A stretch of 64,000 nucleotides of DNA, taken from positions 1 through 64,000 of the forward strand of contig DAHUYP010000082.1 of NCBI GenBank assembly GCA_027315105.1, read 5' to 3'. Positions within the stretch are counted from its first letter, which is position 1. Every line of letters begins with the position of its first letter. Shown piece after piece: positions 36,503 to 45,520 of this stretch. Under the pieces are notes generated by a model that saw only the letters and a program-made list of their open reading frames with translations, did no database searches and was not told where the DNA came from. Origin of the DNA: Gammaproteobacteria bacterium. GTDB lineage: Bacteria > Pseudomonadota > Gammaproteobacteria > Steroidobacterales > Steroidobacteraceae. A program made the translations under genes and the position numbers.

Positions 36503-36748
36503 TCCGACGGGCGGGTGCGCCTGCGCGCGATCCGGCCCGATGATTGCAGCTCTCGAGAAAAATGGAGCGGCGGCCGCCTTGCAGGCCCGGCACCGTGGTA
36601 CGGGGGCTGCACCATCCGGCACCGACGGGAAAACAAATCAACAAGACCGTCGCCGCCGCTCCCCTGCAACCTGCCGCGCACCAGACTCGAGGCGTGGTCC
36701 CGAGTCGGTGGCGCGTCCGGAACGATTATAGCGCGCTGGCCGCGCCAT

Positions 36749-38203
36749 TCAGGCCGTTCCGCCCAAACAGAGATATTTCATGTCGAGATATTCATGGATG
36801 CCATGGCGTGAGCCCTCGCGCCCCATCCCGGACTGCTTGACGCCGCCGAAGGGCGCCACGGCCGTGCTGATGAGGCCGGTGTTGATGCCGACCATGCCGT
36901 ATTCGAGCGCGCCCGAGACGCGGAACACGCGAGCGAGATCGCGCGCATAGAGATAAGCCGCCAGGCCGAACTCTGTGTCGTTTGCCATACAAATCGCTTC
37001 CTGTTCGTCCTTGAAGCGAAACAGCGGCGCAACAGGCCCGAAGATCTCCTCGCGTGCCACCCGCATGCCGGCGCGCACGCCGACCAATACCGTGGGCTCG
37101 TAGTAGGTGCCGCCGAGCGCATGCCGGCGCCCGCCGACGACGGCGCGCGCACCCTGGCCGAGCGCATCGCCCACCATCGCCTCGACCTTGTCGAGCGCCG
37201 CGGCATCGATGAGCGGACCTTGCTCCACTCCAGGCTCGATGCCATTGCCGACCTTGAGCTTCGCCACCGCGGCACCGAGTTTGTGCGCGAACGCCTCATA
37301 GACACCGTCCTGGACCAGCAGGCGATTGGCGCACACGCAGGTCTGGCCGCTGTTGCGATACTTCGATGTCATGGCTCCATCGACGGCCGCGTCCAGGTCG
37401 GCATCGTCGAACACGATGAACGGCGCGTTGCCGCCGAGCTCGAGCGACATGCGCTTCAGGGTCGGAGCGCATTGGGCCGCCAGCAGACGGCCGGTCTGCG
37501 TCGAGCCGGTGAAGGTCAGCTTGCGGACCGCAGGATTGCCCGTGAGCTCACCGCCGATCGCGCGCGCCTCGCCCGTCACGACACTGAACGCGCCAGCGGG
37601 CACGCCGGCCCGCGCCGCCAGCTCCGCCATGGCCAATGCCGACAGCGGCGTCTGCAGCGCCGGTTTGACGACGATGGTGCAGCCCGCGGCCAGCGCGGGT
37701 GCCACTTTGCGCGTGATCATGGCAGCCGGAAAATTCCACGGCGTGATTGCCGCGCAGACCCCGACCGGCTCGCGCGTCACGACGATGCGCTTGTCGGGCC
37801 AGGGAGAGGGAATCGTATCGCCATAGACGCGGCGCGCCTCCTCGGCGAACCACTCGATGTAGGAGGCCGCGTAGGCGATCTCGCTGCGCGCCTCCGCCAG
37901 CGGCTTGCCCTGTTCGCTGGTCATCAGGCACGCCAGATCGTCCTGGTTGGCCAACATGAGATCGTACCAGCAGCGCAGCACGCGACCGCGCTCCTCGGCC
38001 GTCCGCGCGCGCCAGGAGCGCAGGGCGCGCGTGGCGGCCTCGATCGCCCGCCGCGTCTCGGCTGCGCCGGCGTCGGGCACCGAAGTCAGCGTTTCTCCGG
38101 TCGCGGGATTGTGCACTTCATGCACGGCGCCGCTGTCGGCGCCGACCCATTGACCATCGATGAGGCAATGGCTCTTGAGCAGGCTCGGGTCCTTCAGACG
38201 CAT
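36749..38203 (-). CDS. gabD: Succinate-semialdehyde dehydrogenase-type aldehyde dehydrogenase
   Basis: A 484-aa aldehyde dehydrogenase. TPWNFPAAMITRK, FTGSTQTGRLLA, SLELGGNAPFIVFDDADLD and KYRNSGQTCVCANRLLVQ carry the NADP site, general base and nucleophilic Cys, and closely follow the GabD pattern. It would take succinate semialdehyde from GABA into the TCA cycle, completing the route started by the puu genes. No GABA transaminase gene is seen here. It lies 105 bp downstream of the tonB-like gene on the same strand. The 246-bp convergent gap to ald shows no gene. Confidence 0.88.
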   Translation of the reverse strand: MRLKDPSLLKSHCLIDGQWVGADSGAVHEVHNPATGETLTSVPDAGAAETRRAIEAATRALRSWRARTAEERGRVLRCWYDLMLANQDDLACLMTSEQGKPLAEARSEIAYAASYIEWFAEEARRVYGDTIPSPWPDKRIVVTREPVGVCAAITPWNFPAAMITRKVAPALAAGCTIVVKPALQTPLSALAMAELAARAGVPAGAFSVVTGEARAIGGELTGNPAVRKLTFTGSTQTGRLLAAQCAPTLKRMSLELGGNAPFIVFDDADLDAAVDGAMTSKYRNSGQTCVCANRLLVQDGVYEAFAHKLGAAVAKLKVGNGIEPGVEQGPLIDAAALDKVEAMVGDALGQGARAVVGGRRHALGGTYYEPTVLVGVRAGMRVAREEIFGPVAPLFRFKDEQEAICMANDTEFGLAAYLYARDLARVFRVSGALEYGMVGINTGLISTAVAPFGGVKQSGMGREGSRHGIHEYLDMKYLCLGGTA

Positions 38204-38308
38204 GGGCAGCCATCGCCGTGGCGCCAGCGTCGATGAGCTGGCGCGCCCTTATAAGGCAGAGCAGGGACGCGGCGCAAATCGCCCGCGCATGGCGCGCGAC
38301 GGCCGAGG

Positions 38309-39040
38309 TCAGTCCTCGCCCGCGAGCCGGAATCGGACCCAAACCGCGTAGTTGAGGGCCTGATGCAGCAGCTTGGGCGGCGGGTCGGGAAAGCGCGTAT
38401 CGCGGACCGTTGCCAGCGCCGCGGCATCGAGCAGCGGCAGTCCGCTCGATTGCAGCAGCCGGATATTGCTGATCGCGCCATCCAGGTAATCGAAGCTCAC
38501 CTGCACCTGGCCATGCTGATGCAGCATGCGCGCGGCCGCGGGATAGTGGGTATTCACCGCCGCCTGAACCGCCCTCAATATCCTGGCCTCGAAGGTCTCT
38601 TCGGTCTGCGGCGCGGGAGCTGCCGGCGGGGGCGTGTAGGTCGGCCGCGGCGCCGCCACCGGTTGCTGCGGTACGTCGGTCTCGAGGTGCAGATCCAGCA
38701 GCGCCGGCACCACGATCGGCTGTATCTGCTGCTTGAGCAACGGCTTGAACTGCTCGTGCGGCTCGCGCCTGGGTTCTGGTTTCGGCGCCGGGGGCGCCAC
38801 GATCGACACCTGCAGCGCCTTGCTCTCCATTCTCACGATCCTGGGGGTCAAGCCGATGATCAGCGCCGCGGCCACCAGTCCCTCGAGCAGCAGTGCGCCG
38901 CCGAGTGCGCCGAGGCGCGGCCGGCGGCACAGGCGGGGCGCGGGCAGCGCCACCGGTGGTGGCAGCGCGGCCGGTCCCAACTGCATGGCCGTCGCGTCCA
39001 CCAGTGACAGGTCCAACCGCTGCGCCGCCGCGCCGCCCAT
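38309..39040 (-). CDS. TonB-like energy transducer
   Basis: A 243-aa TonB-family protein. A transmembrane helix at about residues 43-65 (GALGGALLLEGLVAAALIIGL) is followed by a Pro-rich periplasmic linker (PAPKPEPRREPH ... PTYTPPPAAPAPQ). A C-terminal TonB domain ends it (GQVQVSFDYLDGAISNIRLL ... ALATVRDTRFP). It energises outer-membrane receptors with proton motive force through ExbBD, not encoded here. It begins eight bases after the stop of the receptor gene, so it is probably dedicated to it; TTG at 39052 is an alternative start. Confidence 0.85.
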   Translation of the reverse strand: MGGAAAQRLDLSLVDATAMQLGPAALPPPVALPAPRLCRRPRLGALGGALLLEGLVAAALIIGLTPRIVRMESKALQVSIVAPPAPKPEPRREPHEQFKPLLKQQIQPIVVPALLDLHLETDVPQQPVAAPRPTYTPPPAAPAPQTEETFEARILRAVQAAVNTHYPAAARMLHQHGQVQVSFDYLDGAISNIRLLQSSGLPLLDAAALATVRDTRFPDPPPKLLHQALNYAVWVRFRLAGED

Positions 39041-39048
39041 GACCGCGC

Positions 39049-41271
39049 TCAAAACGGTACCGACACGCTCGCGAACACGCTGCGTTCCGGAATCGTCCAG
39101 TACAGCGGCGTCCCGAGAGCGCCGGTATAGCCGGCCAGCGCGTAGATCTTGTTGGAGTTCAGCAGATTGTTGAACGCCACTTTGACCGTGGGCTTGGACG
39201 AGCCCCACAGTCCGTTCTCGAACGTATAGTCGAGCGCCCCATCCAGCGTGCTGTAGCTGCTGAGCGGGACCGCGGCATTGACGTCCCCGTATCGGTCGCC
39301 GACCCACTTGTCCATCAGCGAGGCATACCAGCCCGCATGGTTGTAGATCACGCCGAGGGCCGCGGTGCCGGTCGGTGCGTTCGGCAGCATCATGCCGGTG
39401 GCCTTTTCGGTGGTCCGGTTCACCGAGCCGTTGGCGTACAGGCTCACGCCCGAACCGACGTACAAGGTGGCCTCGGTCTCGACGCCCTGGTAGGTCGAGC
39501 CGCCGAGGTTGGTGTAGGTCGTGATGCCACCGACCGTCACCGGATTGATCTCGTTGTTGAAGTCGATGTAGTAGACGTCGGCGCCGAGGGTGAGCCGCTG
39601 GCTTTGCCAGACGGTCCCGAGCTGATAGTTCCAGGTCGTTTGCGGCTGCAGCGTGCTGTTGGACGCATTGACCCCCGGCCCGCGGTTGAAGAAATTCTCG
39701 TTCGGTGCGAGGAACCCTTTCGCCACCTGTGCGTAGGCGCTCCAGTTGCCGGCGATCTGGTAATGCGCCAGCAACGACGGCAGCACCGAGTCGTAGTTAT
39801 TGGTGTAGTTCGCCCCGATGCCGCTCTTGACGTCGACCTGCGCATCGACGTGCCGGCTGAAGTAGTCGTAGCGCACGCCGGGCGAGAGCGTCAGCCCGGG
39901 CAGCGCTTTCCAGTCCAGCTGCACGAACGGCTGCACGGTCGTCAGGGTCTGATCGAGCTCGCGGTCGATGCCGAGCAGGGCGTTGCCGACGTTGATCGGG
40001 TTGAATGCGCCCCCGAGCGTGTCGTCGATCTCGGTCAGCCGCCGCGTGTTGGTCTGGTAATCGCCCCAGATGCCGGTCTGAACGTCGCCGAAGGAGAAAT
40101 CCTTCCTGAGCTTGAAGGTATCACCCCAGGAGCGGTAGTAGTTCACCAGGTGCTGGCCCGGCACATCGAGCCCGGCGGGATCGTTCGGATTCACGTAACC
40201 GATCGTATTGTAATAGGTGCCGTTGGGTGTCTCGCCGTTGACGTCCTCGCCGTTGAAGCCGTCGTGGTAATAGGCGTAGGTGTAGACCTTGTTGTCGATC
40301 GCCCAGCCGGAATCGAGCACTGACTTGAGCCCGACGTATTCGAAGTCGGTATGGATCTGGTCCTGGTTGTAGCCGTGGTAGGCCTGGCTGTCCGGATTGT
40401 TGTTCAGCCCGTAGCTCGGTCCATTGGCAGCGATCTGGGCCTGCGTTGCGCCGATCGGCACGCCCTGGAACACGTTGTTGAACATGCCGACGAAGGTCAG
40501 CACGGTGTTGTCGCCGATGGGCTGCTCGCCCTTGGCAAACAGGTTCTTGCGCTGTTGCGACGCGTAGCTCAGGTAGCCATCGCTCGACAGGCTCTCGCCG
40601 TCGATGAACAGCCGGCCGCCGCCATACTTCGACGATTCGCCGCTGTCGAACTGGGCGCCGTAGACCTGCGTGTTCCAGCTGCCGAAGCTCGCGTACGGCG
40701 TGATGGTCGTGGTCGCGAGCGGATCCTTGGAGGCGATGCTGATCGTGCCGCCGAAGGTCGCGTTGCCGATGGTCGCCGCGGTGCCCGGACCGCGATCGAG
40801 CGCCATCGGACCGAGATCGTGATCCATGAAATACGAAGTCGAATGATGAGTGAAGTCGTTCGAGTCGTTCCACGGGATGCCATCGAAGGTCACGTTGTAG
40901 AAACCGTCCTGAAAGCCGCGGATGCTCATGATCTGGTTCTCCATGAGCCCCGGGCCGTTGGGATTCACGGAATAAACGCTCGGTGCCATGGCCAGGACGT
41001 CGGTGTAATTGGAAGACAGCGGCGTATTGTGCTCGATGTATTGCTGGCTGATCACCGAGGTCGGCTGGATCGCATCGAGCGGCACCTTGGTCGGCGCCTG
41101 GTAGGGCGCGGACTCGGGATTCTGCGCGGATTCCTGCTGCTCGCCGGTACCCGTGGTCTGCACGGTGCCGAGATTGACCGGATCGGCGGCCTCGGCCGGC
41201 GGCCCGGCGAACATCGCAAGATTGGTTCCGAGAACCAGTATCAGGGCGTGCTTGACGTGGACTTTGGACAC
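39049..41271 (-). CDS. TonB-dependent outer-membrane receptor
   Basis: A 740-aa receptor with a signal peptide (HALILVLGTNLAMFAGPPAEA). A plug domain contains DVLAMAPSVYSVNPNG and NQIMSIRGFQDGFYNVTFDG, and a 22-strand barrel ends in FASVSVPF with terminal Phe. VNLGTVQTTGTG near residue 32 is the probable TonB box. It resembles siderophore/nutrient-type receptors without a recognisable specificity. It is 175 bp downstream of the CarS-MFS fusion gene on the same strand and directly upstream of its own TonB, so histidine-related or polyamine-related nutrient uptake is suggested by context only. Confidence 0.92.
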   Translation of the reverse strand: MSKVHVKHALILVLGTNLAMFAGPPAEAADPVNLGTVQTTGTGEQQESAQNPESAPYQAPTKVPLDAIQPTSVISQQYIEHNTPLSSNYTDVLAMAPSVYSVNPNGPGLMENQIMSIRGFQDGFYNVTFDGIPWNDSNDFTHHSTSYFMDHDLGPMALDRGPGTAATIGNATFGGTISIASKDPLATTTITPYASFGSWNTQVYGAQFDSGESSKYGGGRLFIDGESLSSDGYLSYASQQRKNLFAKGEQPIGDNTVLTFVGMFNNVFQGVPIGATQAQIAANGPSYGLNNNPDSQAYHGYNQDQIHTDFEYVGLKSVLDSGWAIDNKVYTYAYYHDGFNGEDVNGETPNGTYYNTIGYVNPNDPAGLDVPGQHLVNYYRSWGDTFKLRKDFSFGDVQTGIWGDYQTNTRRLTEIDDTLGGAFNPINVGNALLGIDRELDQTLTTVQPFVQLDWKALPGLTLSPGVRYDYFSRHVDAQVDVKSGIGANYTNNYDSVLPSLLAHYQIAGNWSAYAQVAKGFLAPNENFFNRGPGVNASNSTLQPQTTWNYQLGTVWQSQRLTLGADVYYIDFNNEINPVTVGGITTYTNLGGSTYQGVETEATLYVGSGVSLYANGSVNRTTEKATGMMLPNAPTGTAALGVIYNHAGWYASLMDKWVGDRYGDVNAAVPLSSYSTLDGALDYTFENGLWGSSKPTVKVAFNNLLNSNKIYALAGYTGALGTPLYWTIPERSVFASVSVPF

Positions 41272-41445
41272 AGGACCGGCCTCCGCTCGTGCTATTCGTT
41301 GTTGATTCGCAGAATCGCGCGCCGCCCGGTGGGTGCGGTCGGCGCAGCGGCCCGCAGGCGGCTTGATTCAGCCGACGCTGCAGGGTCGGGGCACGTTAGC
41401 GACGCAATGTGTCAGCTGTATTGCAGAGGCGCAGCACGCCGTCTG

Positions 41446-43185
41446 CTACGGGTCTTTGCGCGCCGCCGCGCGCGCAATGCGCCCGAGGTGCCAGGCCAGC
41501 ACGATCCCGGTGACGCTGCCGAGCACGGCGATCGGCAGCAGATCCGTCAACAGTTGCGATGAGCTGTGGCCGGCCGCCTTGAGCGTGCCGCCGAGCTTCG
41601 GTCCGACGATCGAGCCGATGCGTCCGATGGCCACCGCCATGCCAACCCCCGCCCCGCGGATCGAGGTCGGATAGCACGCCGGCGCGACCGCATACAGGAA
41701 CGCCGGTGCGGCCAGGACCGAGCAGCCCAGCGCGGCGACGATCAGCACCACCCAGAGCAGCTGCGCGGGCGCCCGGCTCAGCAACAGCAGCGTCACCGGC
41801 ACGGCGATGAAGATCGTCAGCACGGTGGCGCGCCGCAGCCGGCCTTCGAGCAGACGGCCGACCAGCAGCGCCGCCAGGCCGCCGCCGACGTTGAACGCGA
41901 TCTGTGCCCCGGCGGCCTGCGCCTTTGTCAGGCCGTTGCCGGCCAGCAGAGTCGGCAGCCAGCTCAACAGCAGATAGATCATCACCAGGCTCAGAAAGAA
42001 GCTGCTCCAGAGCAGCAGCGTCGAGACCGCCCGGCCGCCCGAAAGCACCGCCTTGAAGCTGCCGGCCCTGGGAGTCGCGATCGGCCCGCCGCCCGCGATG
42101 CCGGGTGCGCTCACGAGCGAGCGAGCGCGCTCGAAGGCCGGTGATTCTCGCAGCACCGAAAGCATGATCGGCACGATCAGCAACGGTGCCACGCCACCGG
42201 CGATGAATATCCATCGCCAATGCGAGGACGCGATCGACATGCTGATCAGGCTGGCCAGCGCACCGCCGAAAGGCATGCCGGCGTAGACCAACGCGACGTT
42301 GGCGCTGCGGCGGTTGGCGGCACTGCATTCATTGACCAGCGCCACGAGGTTCGGCAGCGCGCCGCCGAGACCGAGTCCCGTCAGCAGCCGGGCCCAGGAC
42401 AGCGACCGGATGTCCCAGGCCAGCGGCGTGAGCAGCGAGAACGAGCCGAACAGGGCGATCGACGCGATCAGCACGCGCCTGCGGCCGATCAGGTCCGACC
42501 ATCGCCCCCCTGCCAGGGCGCCGAAGAACAGGCCGAGCGTGCTGGCACTGAAGAACGTGCCCAGCTGCTGCGCATCGGGCCTGAGCTCGGGCACGATGCC
42601 GCCTGCAGCCACGCCGGCGGCCTGCAGATCCATGCCCTCGCAGAACGCCGCCAGTACGCAACAGATGATCGTCGCCGCGCTGTGTGCCGCATGCTGGCGA
42701 TTCGGGAGCCGTCCACGATCCAACACCGCCGCCGCGAGCAGGTCGAGCACGGTGAATGCGATGACGGTGCCGCAGATCTCTGCGACGCTCAAGCCGAGCG
42801 GGGCCGCCAGCACGAGCATCGGCAGCAGGGCTTCGGGCAGTTGATCGATCAGCGGCGCGGACCGTCCGCTCGCTTGACCGAGACGTCGCTTCAGGAACGA
42901 GGACAGCAGATCGCCCAGCAGGGTCAGCAATCCGAAAGCCGCGCCCGTCAACACTCCGACCCGCAGCAGGGCGCCCGTCAGCGCCGCCGCAAGCGTACCC
43001 GCGATCAGGCCGCGCCAGGTCTTGTGGGCCCCGAACAGGGCTCGCCCGTCGGGCAATGTGACGCCGGCATCGATCGGTCGATCGAAGCGCCGGTGCAGCA
43101 GCCAGGCGCTGAGCACCGGGGCGGAATTGGCTGCGATCACCAGCAGCAGCGCGCGCGCGTCGATGAACGCAGACAGGTGCGTCAC
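41446..43185 (-). CDS. Fusion of a CarS-like (CDP-archaeol synthase family) domain with an MFS transporter
   Basis: A continuous 579-aa membrane protein. Residues about 1-160 look like the CarS/DUF46 family: GRALFGAHKTWRGLIAG with the conserved KTWRG, GDLLSSFLKRRLGQASGRSA and DQLPEALLPML. Residues about 165-579 form a 12-helix MFS transporter of the aromatic-acid/metabolite type. There EGMDLQAAGVAAGGIVPEL marks TM1, GRWSDLIGRRRVLIAS the conserved loop, and PTSIRGAGVGMAVAIGRIGS the C-half. The join AVLDRGRLPNRQHAAHSAA is short and in frame. It follows hutC by 75 bp on the same strand, so the MFS part may import histidine or urocanate. The role of the lipid-enzyme-like part is unknown, and a frameshift or assembly join must be excluded. 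Confidence 0.8.
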   Translation of the reverse strand: MTHLSAFIDARALLLVIAANSAPVLSAWLLHRRFDRPIDAGVTLPDGRALFGAHKTWRGLIAGTLAAALTGALLRVGVLTGAAFGLLTLLGDLLSSFLKRRLGQASGRSAPLIDQLPEALLPMLVLAAPLGLSVAEICGTVIAFTVLDLLAAAVLDRGRLPNRQHAAHSAATIICCVLAAFCEGMDLQAAGVAAGGIVPELRPDAQQLGTFFSASTLGLFFGALAGGRWSDLIGRRRVLIASIALFGSFSLLTPLAWDIRSLSWARLLTGLGLGGALPNLVALVNECSAANRRSANVALVYAGMPFGGALASLISMSIASSHWRWIFIAGGVAPLLIVPIMLSVLRESPAFERARSLVSAPGIAGGGPIATPRAGSFKAVLSGGRAVSTLLLWSSFFLSLVMIYLLLSWLPTLLAGNGLTKAQAAGAQIAFNVGGGLAALLVGRLLEGRLRRATVLTIFIAVPVTLLLLSRAPAQLLWVVLIVAALGCSVLAAPAFLYAVAPACYPTSIRGAGVGMAVAIGRIGSIVGPKLGGTLKAAGHSSSQLLTDLLPIAVLGSVTGIVLAWHLGRIARAAARKDP

Positions 43186-43260
43186 CGCGGCAGTATAGCC
43201 GCGAGCGCATGCGCGTGAAGGCCGTAACCGGCGGACCGCGCCGACGCCGTCGCCCGCCGT

Positions 43261-44019
43261 TCAGCGCGAGAACAGATGCCGTCCGCCCTCTTCGCTGACC
43301 TTGTAGCGGCTGCCGAGGCTGTAGCGCGATCCGGGGTAGGTGAAGATGCTCCGGGTGACGGGCACGCCGCCGACCCAGGTGCGGCGCGTGAGCACCAGGC
43401 ACGGCTCGTCGGTGTCGATCTTGAGCAGTTTCTGCGCGCGTTTGTCGGGCAGCGTCGCGAACACCACGTGATCGACTTCGGTGGGCGGTCCGATGCCGAG
43501 CAGGTACTTGCCGGGGGCCTGCCGCGAGAAATCCTGCTCCAGATAGGCCGGGGCGAATGCCGGTGTCACATAGCGCTCCTCCAGCTGCACCGGCACGCCG
43601 TCCTCCTTGTGCACCACGATCGAGTGGAAGATCTTGGCGCCGGGCCGCAGCTCCAACAGCGAGGCCATGTCGGCGCTCGCGCGTACGGCCTCCAGGGCCA
43701 CGATCTTCGCTTGATGGGTGTGGCCCCGGGAGACGACGTCGTCGGTGATGTCGCGTACCTCGAGCAGCTCCGATCGGGTCTGCGGCGCGGCGACGAACGT
43801 GCCGACGCCCTGAACCCGCGACAGCAGCCCCTGCGTGGACAATTCGCGCAGCGCGCGATGCACGGTCATGCGCGACACGCCGAGCGTGCGTACCAGTTCG
43901 TTCTCCGACGGCAGGCGCATGCCGCTGGTCCACTCGCCGCCCCGAATGCGCGTCAGGATGTAGCGCTTCACTCTCTCGTAGAGTGCGGTCGGTCCCGTAT
44001 CGGCGCCGGCGATCGGCAT
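43261..44019 (-). CDS. hutC: Histidine utilisation repressor HutC (GntR family)
   Basis: A 252-aa GntR/HutC regulator. The winged-helix domain has RLPSENELVRTLGVSRMTVHRALRELS, and the C-terminal UTRA domain carries FHSIVVHKEDGVPVQLEERYV. It represses hut genes and is released by urocanate. The start at ATG 44019 has GGGAGAG seven bases upstream. It lies 49 bp after hutI, giving the common hutI-hutC pairing. Likely operators are described near hutI and hutF. Confidence 0.93.
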   Translation of the reverse strand: MPIAGADTGPTALYERVKRYILTRIRGGEWTSGMRLPSENELVRTLGVSRMTVHRALRELSTQGLLSRVQGVGTFVAAPQTRSELLEVRDITDDVVSRGHTHQAKIVALEAVRASADMASLLELRPGAKIFHSIVVHKEDGVPVQLEERYVTPAFAPAYLEQDFSRQAPGKYLLGIGPPTEVDHVVFATLPDKRAQKLLKIDTDEPCLVLTRRTWVGGVPVTRSIFTYPGSRYSLGSRYKVSEEGGRHLFSR

Positions 44020-44068
44020 CAGACTCTCCCGACCTGGCATGGCGGGGCGCGGCGCCCGGCATCGAGGT

Positions 44069-45331
44069 TCATGTCGGCATCCGTGCCGCGGGCGAGGCCG
44101 CGGGCGAGGCCGCGGTCGGCTCGCCGCGAAAGACGCGGCCAAGCGGCGTGATGCCGTCGATCCAATAGCTGAGCTCGGCCGGTCCGCTGCAGTCCCAGAT
44201 GGCAAAATCGGCGCTCTTGCCCTGCTCGAGCGTGCCGATCTCGTGCAGCAGCCCGAGCGCGCGCGCCGCCTCGCGCGTGTAGCCGGCCAGCGCCTCGGCC
44301 GGCGTCAGGCGGAACAGCGTGCACGCCATGTTCATGATCGTTCCGGGGTTCAGGATCGGCGCCGTTCCCGGGTTGCAGTCGCTCGCGATCGCCATCCTGA
44401 CGCCGTTGGCGCGCAGCGCGTCGATGGGCGGTGGGTGCGTCTCGCGCAGGCAGTAGAACGCCGCGGGCAGCAGCAGCGCCACCGTGCCCGCCTGCGCCAG
44501 GCGCGCGATGCCGTCGGCGCTGGTGTATTCGACATGATCGGCGGACAGCGCGCGATACCGCGCCGCCAGCGCACCGCCGCCGCCGTCGCTCAGCTGGTCG
44601 GCGTGCAGCTTGACGGGCAGCCCGAGCGCGCGCGCGGCGTCGAACAGGATTGAGATTTCCGGCGCCGAGAAGGCAACGTGCTCGCAGTACGCATCCACGG
44701 CGTCGATCAGCCCCTCGGCGGCCAGCGCCGGCAGCAGCTCGCGCGCGACGTGCGACACATACTCGGCGCGGCTGGCGCCGAATTCCGGCGGCATGGCATG
44801 GGCGCCGAGAAAGGTCTTGCTGACACGCATGGACAGGCGCTCGCCGACCAGCTGCGCTGCACGCAATTGCTTGCGCTCGTCCGCCAGCGACAAGCCGTAG
44901 CCCGATTTGATTTCCACCGTGGTCACGCCCAGGGCGGCCAGGCGCGCGGCGCGCGCCAATGTCAGCTCGGCGAGTCGCTCCGGTGAGGCGGCCCGCACCG
45001 CGCGCACGGTCGACAGGATGCCGCCGCCGCGCTGCTGGATGTCCTGGTAGCTGGTGCCTGCCAGCCGCTGCTCGAACTCCGCGCTGCGCTCGCCGGCGAA
45101 TGCCAGATGCGTGTGGGCGTCGATGAGGCCGGGTGTCAGCCACGCGCCATGCAGGTCGATGCATTGCCTGGAGAGTTCCGATGGTTCCCCGGGCAGCTCG
45201 GCGCGCCGGCCGATCCATGCGATCCGGCCCGCGGCGGCCGCCACGGCGCCATCTTCAATGATCCCATAGGATCCATCGGCACCGGCCATGGTCGCCGCAC
45301 GGCAGTTGATCCATAAGCGATCCCAACGCAT
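44069..45331 (-). CDS. hutI: Imidazolonepropionase
   Basis: A 420-aa amidohydrolase that opens imidazolone propionate to N-formimidoyl-glutamate. It has PGLIDAHTHLAFAGER with metal-binding His, QQRGGGILSTVRAVR, TVEIKSGYGL, LPVKLHADQL, and the metal Asp in AIASDCNPGT. Length matches the family (about 410). It begins a minus-strand unit with hutC and is divergent from the MBL-fold gene, while the other hut genes lie beyond that on the plus strand. Confidence 0.96.
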   Translation of the reverse strand: MRWDRLWINCRAATMAGADGSYGIIEDGAVAAAAGRIAWIGRRAELPGEPSELSRQCIDLHGAWLTPGLIDAHTHLAFAGERSAEFEQRLAGTSYQDIQQRGGGILSTVRAVRAASPERLAELTLARAARLAALGVTTVEIKSGYGLSLADERKQLRAAQLVGERLSMRVSKTFLGAHAMPPEFGASRAEYVSHVARELLPALAAEGLIDAVDAYCEHVAFSAPEISILFDAARALGLPVKLHADQLSDGGGGALAARYRALSADHVEYTSADGIARLAQAGTVALLLPAAFYCLRETHPPPIDALRANGVRMAIASDCNPGTAPILNPGTIMNMACTLFRLTPAEALAGYTREAARALGLLHEIGTLEQGKSADFAIWDCSGPAELSYWIDGITPLGRVFRGEPTAASPAASPAARMPT

Positions 45332-45363
45332 CGCGCTCCGGTGGCCCTGCGGACCTCAAGACG

Positions 45364-45379
45364 TCTATACATGTCGTGG
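45364..45379. promoter_or_regulatory. Possible HutC operator upstream of hutI
   Basis: TCTATACATGTCGTGG matches 11 of 16 positions of the perfect palindrome upstream of hutF, with the CTATACA half-site intact. It lies 33 bp upstream of the hutI start, where a repressor would block transcription. Confidence 0.5.
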
Positions 45380-45520
45380 CAGACGACGTGGGCCGCATTG
45401 TAGGAAACAAATGCCGCTGCTGACTAGAAGCCGCGTCCAGCGCTTGTTCCGGAATTCCGGACGGCCTGGAAGTGGGCTAAGCTAGCCTCGGAGGGCCCCT
45501 GGCGCCGAACCCTCCAGGAA

